64,000 nucleotides of DNA. Source: Hypericum androsaemum (taxonomy: Eukaryota; Streptophyta; Magnoliopsida; Malpighiales; Hypericaceae). The stretch is taken from the NCBI GenBank assembly GCA_963995505.1, contig OZ023182.1, positions 11,648,707-11,712,706 on the forward strand, in the 5' to 3' direction. This document shows, in pieces, positions 43,301 to 55,423 of this stretch; position 1 is the first letter of the stretch; every line of letters begins with the position of its first letter. The position numbers and the translations under genes are program-made. The notes under the pieces were generated by a model that ran no database searches, was not told the DNA's origin, and saw only the letters and a program-made list of their open reading frames with translations.

Positions 43301-46300
43301 GCAAAGGCAATAAAAAGGCAAGGAAAAGGAAGGATAGGGAAAGAAAATTCAAGATGAAGCAAGAAAAGGCAAGAAAAGGCAAGGAAAATGAAGGATAAGG
43401 AAAGAAAATTCAAGATGAAGCAAGAAAAGGCAAGAAAATTGCAAGAAAATTGCAAGAAAAGGTAAGAAAAAGGCAAGATAAGGAAGGAAAAGATAGGAAA
43501 AGGCAAGATAAGGCAAGAAAAGGCAAGATAAGGCAAGAAAAGGCAAGAAAAAGAAAAAAAAGTAAGAAAAGGCAAGGAAAAAGCAAGATAGAGCAAGGAA
43601 AGGCGAGATAAGGCAAGAAAAGGCGGGAAAAGGTAAGAAAATGCAAGATAAGAAAAGAAAAGGAAAGAAATGACAAGGAAAAGGCAAGATAACAAAAGAA
43701 AAGGTAAGATAAAGAAAGATAAGGCAAGAAAAGGTAAAAAAAGGCAAGGCAAGGCAAGGAAAGGCAAGAAAAGGCAAGGAAAGGCAAGATAAGGCAAGAA
43801 ATGGAATGGAAAAGGCAAGATAAGGAAATAAAATGCAAGATAAGGCAAGATAAGGAAAGAAAAGGCAAGATAAGGCAGGAAAAGGCAAGAAAAGAAAGGA
43901 AAATGAAGGAAAAGGCAAGATAAGGGAAGAAGAGGCAAGAAAAAGCAAGAGAGGACAAGATAAGGCTAAAAAAGGCAAGAAAGGGCAAGAAAAGGTTAGA
44001 AAAGGACAAGAAAAGGCAAGAAAAGACAATAAAATGCAAGAAAAGACAATAAAAGTCAAGAAAAGGTAAGATAAGAAGGCGATAAAAGGCAAGAGAATGC
44101 AAGGAAAAGGTAAGATAAGGAAAGAGAAGGTAAGAAAAGGCAAGAAAAGGCAAGAAAAAGCAAGTTAAGCCAAGAAAAGTCAAGGAAAAGGCAAGATAAG
44201 GAAAGAAAAGGTAAGCTAGCACAAGTAAAGCCATAAAATCCAATGAAAAGGTAAGATGAGGAAAGAAAAGGCAAGATAAGGCAAGAGAAGGGCAAAAAAG
44301 ACAAAAAAGGCAAGATAAGGAAAGAAAAGGCAAGATAAAGAAAGAAATGGCAAGTAAAGGAAAGAAATGGCAAGAAAGTGCAAGATAAGAAAATAAAAGG
44401 CAAGAAATGGCAAGGATAAGGCAAGAAAAGGAAACACAAGCCAAGATAAGGAAAGATAAGGAAAGAAAATGCAAGGAAAAGGAAAGGAAAAGGAAAGAAA
44501 ATGCAAGTTAAGGCAAGAAAAGGCAAGAAAAGGCAAGGAAAAGTCAAGATAAGGAAAGATACGGCAAGAAAAGGCAAGAAAAAGCCAAGATAAGGAAAGA
44601 TAATGGAAGGTAATGAAAGAAAAGGCAAGAAATGGCAAGGAAAAGGCAAGATAAGGAAAGATACGGCAAGAAAAGGCAAGGAAAATGCAAGGAAAAGGCA
44701 AGAAAATGCAAGGAAAAGGCAAGATAAGGAAAGATAAGTCCAGATGAGGCAAGAAAAGGAAAAAAATGCAAGGAAAAGGCAAGATAAGGAAAGAAAATGC
44801 AAGATATGGCAAGAAAAGGCAAGAAATGGCAGGAAATGGCAGGAAAAGGCAAGAAAAGACAATAAAAGGAAAGAAAAGGCAAGCTAAGGCAAGATAAGGC
44901 AAGAAAGGGCATGGAAAAGGCAAGATAAGGAAAGAAAATGTTAAGATAAGGCCAGAAAAGGGAGGAAAATGCCAGAAAAGGAAAGAAAAGCCCAAAAGGG
45001 CAAGAAATGGCAAGGAAAAGGCAAGATGAGGATAAAAAATGCACGATAAGGCAAGATAAGGCAAGAAAAGGCAAGAAAAGGCAAGGAAATGCAAGATAAG
45101 TAAAGAAAAGGCAAGATAAGGCAAGGAAAATTCAGGAAAAGGCAAGGAAAAGGCAAGATAAGGAAAGAAAAGCTAAGATAAGGCAAGAAAAGCCAAGATA
45201 AGGCAAGATAAGGCAAGGAAAGGCAAGAAAAGGCAAGAAAATGCAAGATAAGAAAAAAAAAGTAAGATAAGGCAAGAAAAGGAAAGGAAAATGCAAGATC
45301 AGGAAAGAAAAGGCAAGATAAGCCAAGAAAAGGCAAGAAAATGTAAGAAAAATAAGAAAAGGAAAGGCAAGAAAATGGAAGATTAGCAAGAAAAGGAAAG
45401 AAAAGACAAAGAAAAGGTAGGAAAATGCAAGAAAAGGCAAGGAAAAGGCAAGATAAGCAAAGAAAAGGCAAGAAAAGATAAGATATGGCAATATAAGAAA
45501 AGAAAAGGCAAGAAAAGGTTAGAAAAGGCAAGGAAAAGGTAAGATATGGAAAGAAAAGTCAAGAAAAGACTATAAAAAGCAAGAAAAGGTAAGATAAGAT
45601 AATAAAGGACAATAAAAAGCAAGAAAAGGTAAGATAAGGCAAGAAAATGCAAAAAAGGCAAGAGAGATAAGGCAAGAAAAGGCAAGATAAGAAAAAAAGG
45701 AAAGATAAGGAAAGAAAAGACAAGGAAAATGCAAGATAAGGAAAGAAAAGGCAAGATAACGCAAGAAAAGGCAAGAAAATCCATGGAAAAGGTAAGATAA
45801 GGAAAGAAATGGTAAGATAAGGAAAGATAAGGCAAAACAAGGCCAAAAAAGACAAGAAAAGGCAAGAGAAGGAAAGAAAAGCCAAGAAAAGGCAAGAAAA
45901 TAGAAGATAAGGAAGGAAAAGGCAAGAGGAGGTAAGAAATGGCAGGGAAAAGAAAAAATGAGGTGAGAAAAGGCATGAAAAGGCAAGGAAAGGCATGATA
46001 AGGAAAGAAAATGCAACAAATGACAAGGAAAAGGAAAGATAAGGAAAGATAAGGCAAGCTAAGGTAAGTAAGGAAAGAAAAGGCAAGAAATGGCAAGGAA
46101 AAGGCAAGATAAGGAAAGAGAAGGTAAGATAAGGCAAGAAAAAAATAAGAAAAGGCTAGGGAAGGCAAGAAAAGGCTAGGAAAATGAAGGAAAATGCAAG
46201 AAAAGGCAAGGAAAAGGCAAGGTAAGGCAAGAGAAGATAAGATAAGGCAAGATAAGGCAGGAAAGGGCAAGAAAAGGCTGGAAAATGCAATGAAAAGGCA

Positions 46301-46783
46301 AGATATGGAAAGAAAAGGAAAGAAAAGACAAGAAAAGACAATAAAAGCCAAGAAAAGATAATAAAAGTCAAGAAAAGGTAAGATAAGAAGGCGAAAAAAT
46401 GCCAGGAAAAGGTAAGATAAGGGAAGAAAAGGCGAGAAAAGACAAAAAAAGTAATGAAAAGGCAAGCTAACACGAGAAAAGGTAAGAAATCTAATGAAAA
46501 GGTAAGATAGGGCAAGAACAGGCAAGATAAGGCAAGACAAGGCCAAAAAAGATAAGAAAACATAGGATAAGGAAAGAAAAGGCAAGATATGGAAAGAAAA
46601 GGCAAGAAAAGGCAAGAAAAGGAAAGAAAAGGCAAGAAAATGCAAGATGAGGAAAGAAAAGGCAAGAGAAGGTAAGAAATGTTAAGGAAAAGGCAGGATA
46701 AGGAAAGAAAAGGCAAGCTAAGGAAAGATAAGGCAAGGAAAAGGTAAGAAAATGCAAGATAAGGAAAGAAAATGCAAGATAAG
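40336..46783 (+). repeat. decamer satellite, block E (purine strand = +)
   Basis: 6.4 kb, the longest uninterrupted block in the window. It ends exactly at the TGAAAGGAAGG start of the Athila-like LTR. A short direct duplication of an AAGGCAAGGAAAAGGAGAG-type unit recurs near 41090-41165. Confidence 0.95.
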
Positions 46784-48227
46784 TGAAAGGAAGGATTTTC
46801 ACCCCTCTTGCAATAATGAGTAAGTAAGAGATTGTCGTCCCACAAGGACTAAGCTAGGCTGCAAACTCGACTTCACCACTAGTCTAGGACTAAATGAGAA
46901 GGTTTTATCAAGTCTAAACACACAATCTATTAGTCAAAATAACACTACTACTAAATAAGATGATTTTACAAATAAAATAAGAGTGGGCAAGGTACCAATG
47001 ACAAACTAAATGACCAAATAATTCAAGGGGTTTACTAAGTTCGTGTTATGATTCGAGTGTTTCTAAGGCAACTAATCTACGCTCTCGCCATAAATTAGTC
47101 TAAAATGATCATTTACTAGGCCTAGATGAACTAAATGCGCCTTCGCCACAAAATATCCACCTAACCTAACTAACAACCAAATATAATCTCCACTCCAAGG
47201 ACAACCACTTACCTAATGAGATCTCTCATCAAAAGACAACTAGTCAACTAGTCCAAAGGTCCATTAATCCTAACCCCTCTCGGCGATTAGCATTAAACAA
47301 CTCATAGTCAAGGTGCTCAACCAAAACTAAGCTTTAAGTTCCAAAACTAGAACATAATCCTAAGCATTTAAACCCCCTAAACCATAGGCTAAATAGATGT
47401 CAAGGCACCCAACCCACTAATCAACTACTCACACATATTCACCAAATAGCTCAACATATTCATTAAACTATGCAAGCAAAACATGAACAAAAGAGGGAGT
47501 AAGAGAAGGCTCAAGATGATCTTCAAAGCTTCCTCAATATCCTCCTTTTCAAGGTTCACCAAGTTTTCTTCCAAGATGGAAGAGTTAGTGGAGAGTTATT
47601 AGCAAAATATCTAATGTGTAAGGTTCTAAGTTGGTTCCTTCTAAAATAAGCCAAGGAAGCTATTTATACAAGTTTTTGGCTTGGGAAGTGCCAGCCATGA
47701 CATTCACTATTCATGCCCAAAAATGGGCCCAAAACAAATCCTAAAATTTGGCCCACTCGTCAGATTTATTGGCAGATTCGAAGGTCAACTTTGGACGCGA
47801 TTTTCCTCCCACTTAAACTCCGAATTTGGAGAACCCAATGAAGACAAAGTTGTAGCTCCGGATGTCTTTTTTCCAGGGCCACCTTACTTGACTCCATTGG
47901 ACTTCGGATGGGAAAGTTATCGGTATTTGAGTCACAAGGGGTCAGTTTTGCTCCATGCTTTCTTGGGTCTCGTAAAACGCCAATTGTCCCGGCTGATCCG
48001 ATCGCCTATGACATGCTCCAAAGTGCACCAATATCCTCCTTGCATCACCACATAGTCTCCTAGTAATAAACATGAATGAAATGTAATAAAAATCACAAGA
48101 ACAATACTAAAACGTTCAAAGCACAATATATAACAATACAACGATACATAACACACAAAAACACTAGAAACAATAGAAAATCGACACTAAAACATACATG
48201 GATGATAGAGTGTTTTCACACTCATCA
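46784..48227 (-). repeat. 3' LTR of the Athila-like element (~1.44 kb)
   Basis: Plus strand starts TGAAAGGAAGGATTTTCACC and ends ACACTCATCA, with the purine tract (minus strand AAGTGTGGGGGTG) immediately outside. There is no partner LTR in the window, so the ends rest on the TG/CA and purine-tract positions and the satellite junction. Confidence 0.75.
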
Positions 48228-48240
48228 CACCCCCACACTT
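48228..48240 (-). promoter_or_regulatory. polypurine tract of the Athila-like element
   Basis: Minus strand AAGTGTGGGGGTG next to the LTR start. A second copy of AAGTGTGGGGGTG lies at about 49632-49647, 1.4 kb upstream in element orientation. Confidence 0.7.
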
Positions 48241-50090
48241 GAATCATTGCTTGTCCCCAAGCAAAGCTCAACACATGAAAAATGAAAACAACATCACACA
48301 ACAAGGAAAAACACAGCAAGGAATAGACTTGGCCTGACAAGTTCACAAATTGACTCCCCTCAAAATCTCAAACTTGCATCAAAAGACCACCCCACTACCT
48401 AGCTAGTTCATCAACCCAAACACAAAGAGTAAGACCTGGTAGACACCTCACCACTCGGTGGTTTAAACAAGTGTTATCACTATGTAAAAGACACTAGAAG
48501 GTTAACCACTCAGAGGTTCAGAAATTTTTAGCTCACGATTTGTAAGTAGCAAACTTTCTATCTCTAACGTACATGACCGATGTCTTTCAAAATATCCTAC
48601 GTCCTACTCAACAGTGTCTCAAAGTCGTGTGGTTGCACGTGAACATGGGGCTTTCAATCGGGTTGTAATGGGGCTAAGGTATTGGTGAGATAATATATAT
48701 GGATAGTAGTTAAACCACCCAATCCGAGGACTTGTTGCAAAAGCATTCTAGTCTCTCGTCTATTCTAAACATCCTCACCATAAAAAATTAAAGCACTCTC
48801 AAAATTCACCCATTTCCTAAGACTGCGTAGCACGAGTTATGCCAATTATTAATGCCTTATTCAACCTTCACTTTCCTTTTTTTTCTTCTTTTTTTGTTTC
48901 TTTTCTTCTTTTCTTTCTTTTTTTTATTTTTTATTTTTTCAAACAAAAACTTGGCATTTTCTAGGCAAAAACTCGGCTTCTTTGTATGGACTCTCAACTA
49001 CCCAAATTCCCAATAAATTAACCCACATGAACACTAAGCTACCAACTAAACCCAATACATATCATTTCCCAAAAAAAATGTAAACTTATGTGTCCTCGGA
49101 TCGGATGACCAAAGGTCGGGAGGATGGTGGATATAAGGCTTAAAGTTGGTATACATATATTATGATCAATGAATGGCTAGGCTCAATGGGTTAAAGATAA
49201 TGGATATAAGGGTTCTTGGCTCTAAAGCTCTAGGCTCAATTTCAAAGGATTTGCCCCCGACATTCACTAACGCCATGCAACCAAGACCATGTCAAGTACT
49301 AGTAGGATACCTCGATCAACCGGACTCATGTAGGCACCTCATGAATAAATGAAGACGATTGTCTCCTCCTTCGGCTCAAAGTTCCTTACAAGGTCACTCA
49401 TCAACCTTCTAGTCTAATCTACATAGTGAGACTACTAGTCTAAACAATCGAGGGTGGGGTTTCTACAAGTTCTTAGGCCTTGTGCTCGAGTTCATTTCCT
49501 AACTAGATGTGTGGTAATCTTCTAACACAAGTTAAAGAATTTTGAAGGGGGTCAAATTTTGAAAATTCATGCCAAGTCAATGCCTAACAATACAACCTAG
49601 ACCTAAACACACAAAGAATTCCTAAGTGGAACCACACCCCCACACTTGAAAAACACATTGTCCTCAAGGTGTAGGGAGCACAAAAACATCTAAATAATTA
49701 AGTTATACTAACAAACGCATTAACAACCAAGCATGAACATCAATCAAACAAGAAGAACAAGACATCACAAAGAAATATAGCAAACTCAAGACATCACGAA
49801 GAGAAGAAAATACTAAAGAAAAACAAAGTGCTAGGAAACTGCCCTTAGTCTTGAGTTGGAGATGGTGGTGGTGGTGGGATGTTGTATCTAGATCGCTCCA
49901 CCATTTGCTGGATGTAGTAGCCTTGATGTCGAAGTTCCCGCTCCATTCATTTGTTTCGGGCATTCATGGTGTGCATTACCTCAAGGACCTCGCTCCATCG
50001 GTCAGGTGCGCAACCGGGCAACTGAGATGGTTCTGCATCTTCACCTCCTTCATCGTGATCTTCCTCTTCTTCATCCTGATCTTCCTCTCC
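48241..50090 (-). other. long non-coding 3' region of the Athila-like element
   Basis: 1.85 kb without a supported gene. It contains a T/C-rich homopolymer zone near 48875-48935 and the internal purine tract near 49640. Athila elements usually have such a long untranslated 3' region. Confidence 0.6.
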
Positions 50091-51056
50091 TTAGTTGGTA
50101 CCTCCCTCCACAGACTTTGGCCTTTCATCTTGGTGTAGCTTCCAACATTGTCTCTCCACTGAGTGGCAGAAATGAGAGTACTTGTTCACCACCTCTGCTC
50201 GCCGCATATTGTCCATTGTATAGAATGGTATTGTGGACTGCAATGGCTCCAAGGATTGTTCATCAATCCTGCCAAAGAACAAAGCCAAAGTAGTAATAAT
50301 GTGTCCAAGAGGCAACTTCTTTGGGTTCTTTCTCGAGTTTTCCCGAAAAATATCAAAAATGCCTGAAATTGAGTTGAACTTTAATTGCATCTTCAGACAG
50401 TATAAGATAAATAATTCACGTTGTTGAATCTTATTATCCTCCAATTTGCCAAAAAGTGAAGTGCAAATAAACTTGTGAAGCAAGAGAAGAGGGCCATCTT
50501 CAATCAAACCATTAGGAGAATTTTGGGCATTAAATTTTGGAAATCCGGTAAGAGATTCCCAAAATCTATCCACAATAAACATCCCGTCTTTAGAAAGACC
50601 ACCCTTTTCGATATCACATGCATTCGACATAATATCTTCATCAACCACAAACTCGTAATCACCGAGGCGACATTTCAATCGTGTTTTGTCTAAAAACTCC
50701 AACGTAGTGTAAAATTCAAGCACCAAGTTTGCAATTCCAGGCATAGGAGCAAACATAAATTCCATCCAACCAAGGTGCCTAGCAAACTCTTTCATCTTCT
50801 TCATTAGTGACATCTTAATCAAGAAATTAGGGTCAAAATAATGACCGTGTGGGCGTGGAAGAGTAGAAAGGGCTTGAAACTTTTCACCTTCTTGTGATGA
50901 AGCGATGAAGAAGGGGGCGTTGTACCGTTTGCGGATGTCTTTGATACCACGCTCCTTTATGTCCGCCAGAGGTGCATGTTGAGCATCGACCACATGTGTT
51001 GTCACTTGCTTGCCCTTATTCACCTTGGTAGCCTTGGGTGCTATGGAATTAAGCAA
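50091..51056 (-). CDS. extra downstream frame of the Athila-like element (321 codons)
   Basis: An open frame after integrase, ahead of the 3' region. Visible segments: KRYNAPFFIASSQEGEKFQA, LVLEFYTTLEFLDKTRLKCR, DYEFVVDEDIMSNACDI and ITTLALFFGRIDEQSLEPLQ. The position matches the third frame of Athila elements, sometimes called envelope-like, and the wording resembles the Athila ORF1 / plant transposon protein families. I see no clear transmembrane segment or signal peptide, so an envelope role is not supported here. It is intact, unlike the neighbouring pol pieces. Confidence 0.6.
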   Translation of the reverse strand: MLNSIAPKATKVNKGKQVTTHVVDAQHAPLADIKERGIKDIRKRYNAPFFIASSQEGEKFQALSTLPRPHGHYFDPNFLIKMSLMKKMKEFARHLGWMEFMFAPMPGIANLVLEFYTTLEFLDKTRLKCRLGDYEFVVDEDIMSNACDIEKGGLSKDGMFIVDRFWESLTGFPKFNAQNSPNGLIEDGPLLLLHKFICTSLFGKLEDNKIQQRELFILYCLKMQLKFNSISGIFDIFRENSRKNPKKLPLGHIITTLALFFGRIDEQSLEPLQSTIPFYTMDNMRRAEVVNKYSHFCHSVERQCWKLHQDERPKSVEGGTN

Positions 51057-51542
51057 ATCTGGGTTTTGGGGGAGTTTTGAATTTTGGGGTTTTGGTTTGG
51101 GTAATAGAATTGGTGAGGTGTTTGAGTGTTTGTGTAGGAGGAGATGGAAATGGGATAGGTAATTGGTGTAGAGAATGAAGGAGTTGGTTGATTAGGATGA
51201 TTAGGAGATTTGGGATCGTTGGGTTCTAAAGGGGAGACTTGGGGAAATGAGTTTGGAGGAGAGTATGGAGACTTAGGGGCGTTAGCTCGGGTTTCGTCCC
51301 GGTTTTGTCGATCCCAGTTTTGGGACGGGGGCTACGCCCGTGTGTGCCTTGTCGATCATCCAACCATCCAAATCACCTTCAAAAATGCAAGAGATCCCAT
51401 AAGCATGAAACTAACACTTCAAAATCATACAAGGATAAGAACAAACATAAAAGAAAACACACACATAAAGGCTATGACGAATATAAAGACAATACAAAAG
51501 CATGCTAAGTTATAGTCGTTAGCTTGACTTTACTCCCCTTGT
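51057..51542 (-). other. spacer between integrase and the extra frame
   Basis: G/T-rich on the plus strand, with no supported coding sequence. Part of the Athila-like element. Confidence 0.45.
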
Positions 51543-53497
51543 TCATGCATTGGAGGGTGAGGTGATGGATTGCACCTCCGAACTTCGCTTAATATCCCCA
51601 CCAAGGTAAATCTTGCACCTTTGGCCATTCACTTTGAAAACTCCTCCATCTCCACTTTGTAACTCGAGTGCTCCGAATGGGAACACCCTTGCAATTTTGA
51701 ATGGGCCACTCCAATTTGACTTGAGTTTTCCCGGGAAGAGTTTCAATCGGGAATTGTAGAGAAGAACTTGTTGGCCCTCCTTGAACTCTTTCTTGACAAT
51801 ATGGGCATCCTGTGTCTTCTTCGTACTCTCCTTGTAGAGTCTTGAGCTCTCGAACGCCATGTCTCGAATTTCATCCAACTCTTCAAGTTTTAGCACCCTT
51901 TGTTCACCGGCCTTTTTGTAATCATAGTTAAGGGTCTTAATGGCCCAAAATGCACGATGCTCAAGCTCAACCGAAAGGTGGCACGCCTTGCCACATACAA
52001 GCTTGTAAGGCGACATCCCAATAGGCATTTTGAATGCCGTTCGATAAGCTTATAAAGCATCGTCAAGCTTGTTCGCCCAATCTTTTCTTGCTCCCCCGAC
52101 CATTTTTTCCAGGATTTTCTTGAGTTCCCGATTCGAGAGCTCGACTTGACCACTTGTTTGGGGGTGATAAGGTGTAGCAACCTTGTGAGTGACCCCATAC
52201 CTCTTCAATAAAATCTCAAATGGTCTGTTGCAAAAATGCGAACCACCATCGCTGATAATAGCCCTTGGCACTCCAAATCTCGAAAAGAGCTTTTTGATGA
52301 AACGAATAACCACTTTAGCATCGTTTGTTGGGGAGGCCGAAGCTTCGACCCACTTAGAAACGTAGTCCACTCCCACCAAGATGTACTTGTTGCCATAAGA
52401 GGTTGGGAACGGTCCCATAAAATCCAATCCCCAAACATCAAAGAGCTCTACTTCAAGAATTCCAGAGAGCGGCATCTCATTCCTCTTTGAGATATTCCCG
52501 GTCCTTTGACATCGATCACACTGAGCAACGAACAAACGGGCATCCTTAAAGATATTAGGCCAATAAAATCCACATTCAAAGACTCGCGATGCGGTTCTTG
52601 TCGCTCCATAGTGACCTGAGTATGGGGTATTATGACATTGCTCCAGAATATTCACAACTTCCCAATCAGCAATGCACTGTCTAAGCACCCCATCACTACA
52701 CCTCTTCAAAAGGTAAGGATCATCCCACACATAGAGTTGAACATGCCTTAGAAATTTCTTTCGTTGGGGATAACTCAAGTCTATAGGTATAATGTCTCCA
52801 ACTAGGAAGTTGGCAAAATCTGCAAACCAAGGGGCCTCCCTATTATTCACCAACATTAAAGATTCATCCGGAAACTCTTCTTGAATTTTGCCGTGAGCCT
52901 CCATTCCGTCACTTTTCTCGAGCCGAGAGAGATGATCCGTGACAATATTTTTGGAGCCCTTCTTATCCTTGATGGATAAGTCAAATTCTTGTAGCAACAA
53001 AATCCACCGCATAAGTCGAGGCTTAGCATCTTGTTTAGAGAATAAATACCTCAAAGCCGCATGGTCCGTGTAGATAATCACCTTCGACCCAAGTAAATAT
53101 GGATGAAATTTATCACAAGCATACACGACCGCAAGCATCTCCTTCTCGGTGGTTGTATAATTGAGTTGGGCACCCGCCAACACTCTACTTGCATAGTAGA
53201 TGACATGAAGCTTTCCCTCCTTCTTTTGACCAAGCACACATCCCAGAGCAATATCACTCGCATCACACATCATTTCAAATGGTAGCTTCCAATCCGGAGA
53301 AGAGATAACCGGAGCTGTGACAAGAGCTTTCTACAGAGAATCAAATGCTTGATCACATGGCTCATCAAAGTTGAAAGGCACTTCTTTAACTAGCAAATTG
53401 GTAAGCGGCTTTGCGATTAGAGAGAAATTCTTGATAAATCTTTGGTAAAATCCAGCATGGCCAAGAAAGGCTCTCACTCCTTTAACCGAAATGTCAC
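51543..53497 (-). pseudogene. Athila-like RT end, RNase H and integrase, with nonsense codons
   Basis: From 53497 leftwards: GVRAFLGHAGFYQRFIKNFS (RT thumb), a TAG at 53331-53333, then RNase H ([31 protein letters not shown]). Integrase has its zinc-binding HHCC region ([18 protein letters not shown]) and the catalytic triad in [18 protein letters not shown] and [14 protein letters not shown] at 52050-52052 replaces the Trp of the usual DDALWAYRTAF motif. The same frame then continues through [15 protein letters not shown] to the integrase C-terminus at 51543. Two single nonsense changes in an otherwise conserved frame indicate moderate age. Confidence 0.88.
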
Positions 53498-54928
53498 TAG
53501 CACTTGCCCTTCCATGCGTACTTCTCCACTATCATTCAACCACTGTAGCTTGTAAGGTTTAGGGTGTTTCTTTGTGATCAACCCCAACTTTTCTACCATA
53601 GTGGTACTTGCAACATTAGCACAGCTTCCTCCATCAATAATGACGCTACACACCTTGCCCTTGATATAACACCTTGTGTGGAAAATATTCTCTCGTTGTG
53701 CATCATCTTCTCCTTCTTTTGCTTGCAAGTTCAAAGCCCTTCTAGTCACCAAAGTGAGTGCTTCAGTAGCTTGGAATTCCTCCTCGGACAGGTCTTCCAA
53801 TGAGGGCATGCTTCCATGGTCTGAATCTTCTCCCTCTGTCTCGACCTCCCCGCTCTCTCTAAGCACCATAACCTGCTTGTTAGGACATTGACTTGCTATG
53901 TGCCCCCTTCCTTGACATTTAAAGCACCTAATGTCTCGATTTCTTATAGGAGGGGCTTCCACTTTCTTTTGAGAGCTGGTATTAGAACTCTCGGTCTTGT
54001 GTTCTACTTTGGCCGCCTGTGGCTTATCAAACTTCTTTGGATAATTCGGCTTCCAAGTAGCACTTGATGTAGCTCGTGTTCCTCCCCCTCTCTTCATTTG
54101 TTTCTCTATCTTGTTGGCCATATGAACCATATCTTCCAATTCGACGTAGTGTTGTAGCTCCACTTTGTCTTGAATTTTAGGATTTAGTCCATTCAAGAAT
54201 CTAGCCATAGTGGCTTCACGATCCTCCTCTATGTTGGCTCGTATCATGGCCATCTCCATCTGCTTATAGTAATCTTCCACACTCATACTTCCTTGTCGCA
54301 GTCCTTGTAACTTTTTAAAAAGATCACGATAGTAATGACTAGGAACAAAGCGTTTCCTCATCACAACTTTCATCTCCGCCCATGTTTCTATGGGATATTC
54401 TCCGTTACGTCTCCTGCTTGTGACAAATTGATCCCACCAAGTTATAGCATAATCAGTAAATTCAGTCACAGCCAGCTTTACCTTCTTTGCCTCGGAACAA
54501 TTGTGACAATCAAACACAAATTCGATCTTCTTCTCCCATTCAAGATAAGCCTCCGGATCAGAACGACCTGCAAAGGAAGGTATTTTTAACTTGATGCTTC
54601 CCAAATTGTCATTCCCTCTCTGCCTGGCCTCCCTAGGTTGTCGTTCATTCCTCAACCTCCTAACATTCCTTGTGGAGCCTACGTCCTCATCAAAGTCAGA
54701 CTCATCTCCACTCATTCCTCCCATAGGTGCTATTCTTCTTTGGGCACGAGGTATGCTTTGTGGTTGTTGGCTAGCACGTGAATTCTCTATGATATCCAAG
54801 CGTTGGTGTATTTGCTCAACCTCCGCTCTCATCATTTGTTGGAGCTTCCCCGTTAAGGCCTCCACAAATACCTTAGGGTCAAGGTTGCCCCAAGCTCCTC
54901 CTCTTTCTCCTTCATTTTCTTGAGACAT
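53497..54928 (-). CDS. Ty3/gypsy gag with zinc knuckle and protease start (truncated)
   Basis: ATG 54928 opens MSQENEGERGGAWGNLD. A coiled-coil-like N-terminus (VEALTGKLQQMMRAEVEQIH) precedes the capsid region (IPSFAGRSDPEAYLEWEKKI, FVPSHYYRDLFKKLQGLRQG, EEDREATMARFLNGL). Near residue 340 is an intact CX2CX4HX4C knuckle (CFKCQGRGHIASQC). The protease begins IIDGGSCANVAS and breaks off at LNDSGEVRMEGQVLV. About 478 codons are free of stops. Gag builds the particle and packages RNA. The downstream enzymes are lost, so if expressed it would yield a structural protein only. Confidence 0.87.
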
Positions 54929-55408
54929 GTTGCTGCAAGAAAATTGGTTAGTTAAAAATAATGGACCTCACCAATCACTCCCTTACATGTTTACCCTCAA
55001 AGTATGTTGCACTCGGATTCACTCGTATTGACACTCAACTATTTGGCTCTTTTCTCTCTAATGTGCACACCACTCTTGCCTTTTTCCTCTCGTGACACTC
55101 TTGTTGGTTCTTGTGGAGCTAGTAGAGATTAGCTTGGCCTTCGCACACTTTAGTTGCTGAGTCTTCTTCTTTCTTCTTCTTGCTTTCGTTCTTGCCTTCG
55201 CTTCTATCTTCTTGAATCACGAAATTGCACTATCCAATACTACTAGTCCTACTTGAATTCCGATTCTACTAATCCTACTTGAATTCTGACTTCTTTTTTT
55301 TTCTTTTTGATCAGAATACACGACTTAGGACACTAAAGTCACGAATCTGAAATACCAAACAAATAAAGACAATAAATGTAAAGATATAAGGTCTAAAGTA
55401 GAACCTAA
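54929..55408 (-). other. leader of the inserted gypsy element
   Basis: 0.48 kb between primer site and gag ATG. T/C-rich on the plus strand (purine-rich in element sense), as in the gag-only family leaders. Confidence 0.6.
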
Positions 55409-55421
55409 GCTCTTGATACCA
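55409..55421 (-). promoter_or_regulatory. primer-binding site with one extra base
   Basis: Minus strand TGGTATCAAGAGC, against TGGTATCAGAGC elsewhere, three bases from the LTR end. The inserted A may weaken tRNA-Met priming. Confidence 0.75.
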
Positions 55422-55423
55422 AA

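Noticed and set aside
50091..51056. Envelope glycoprotein gene
   Set aside because: Position fits, but I see no signal peptide or membrane anchor; called only as the extra Athila-type frame.
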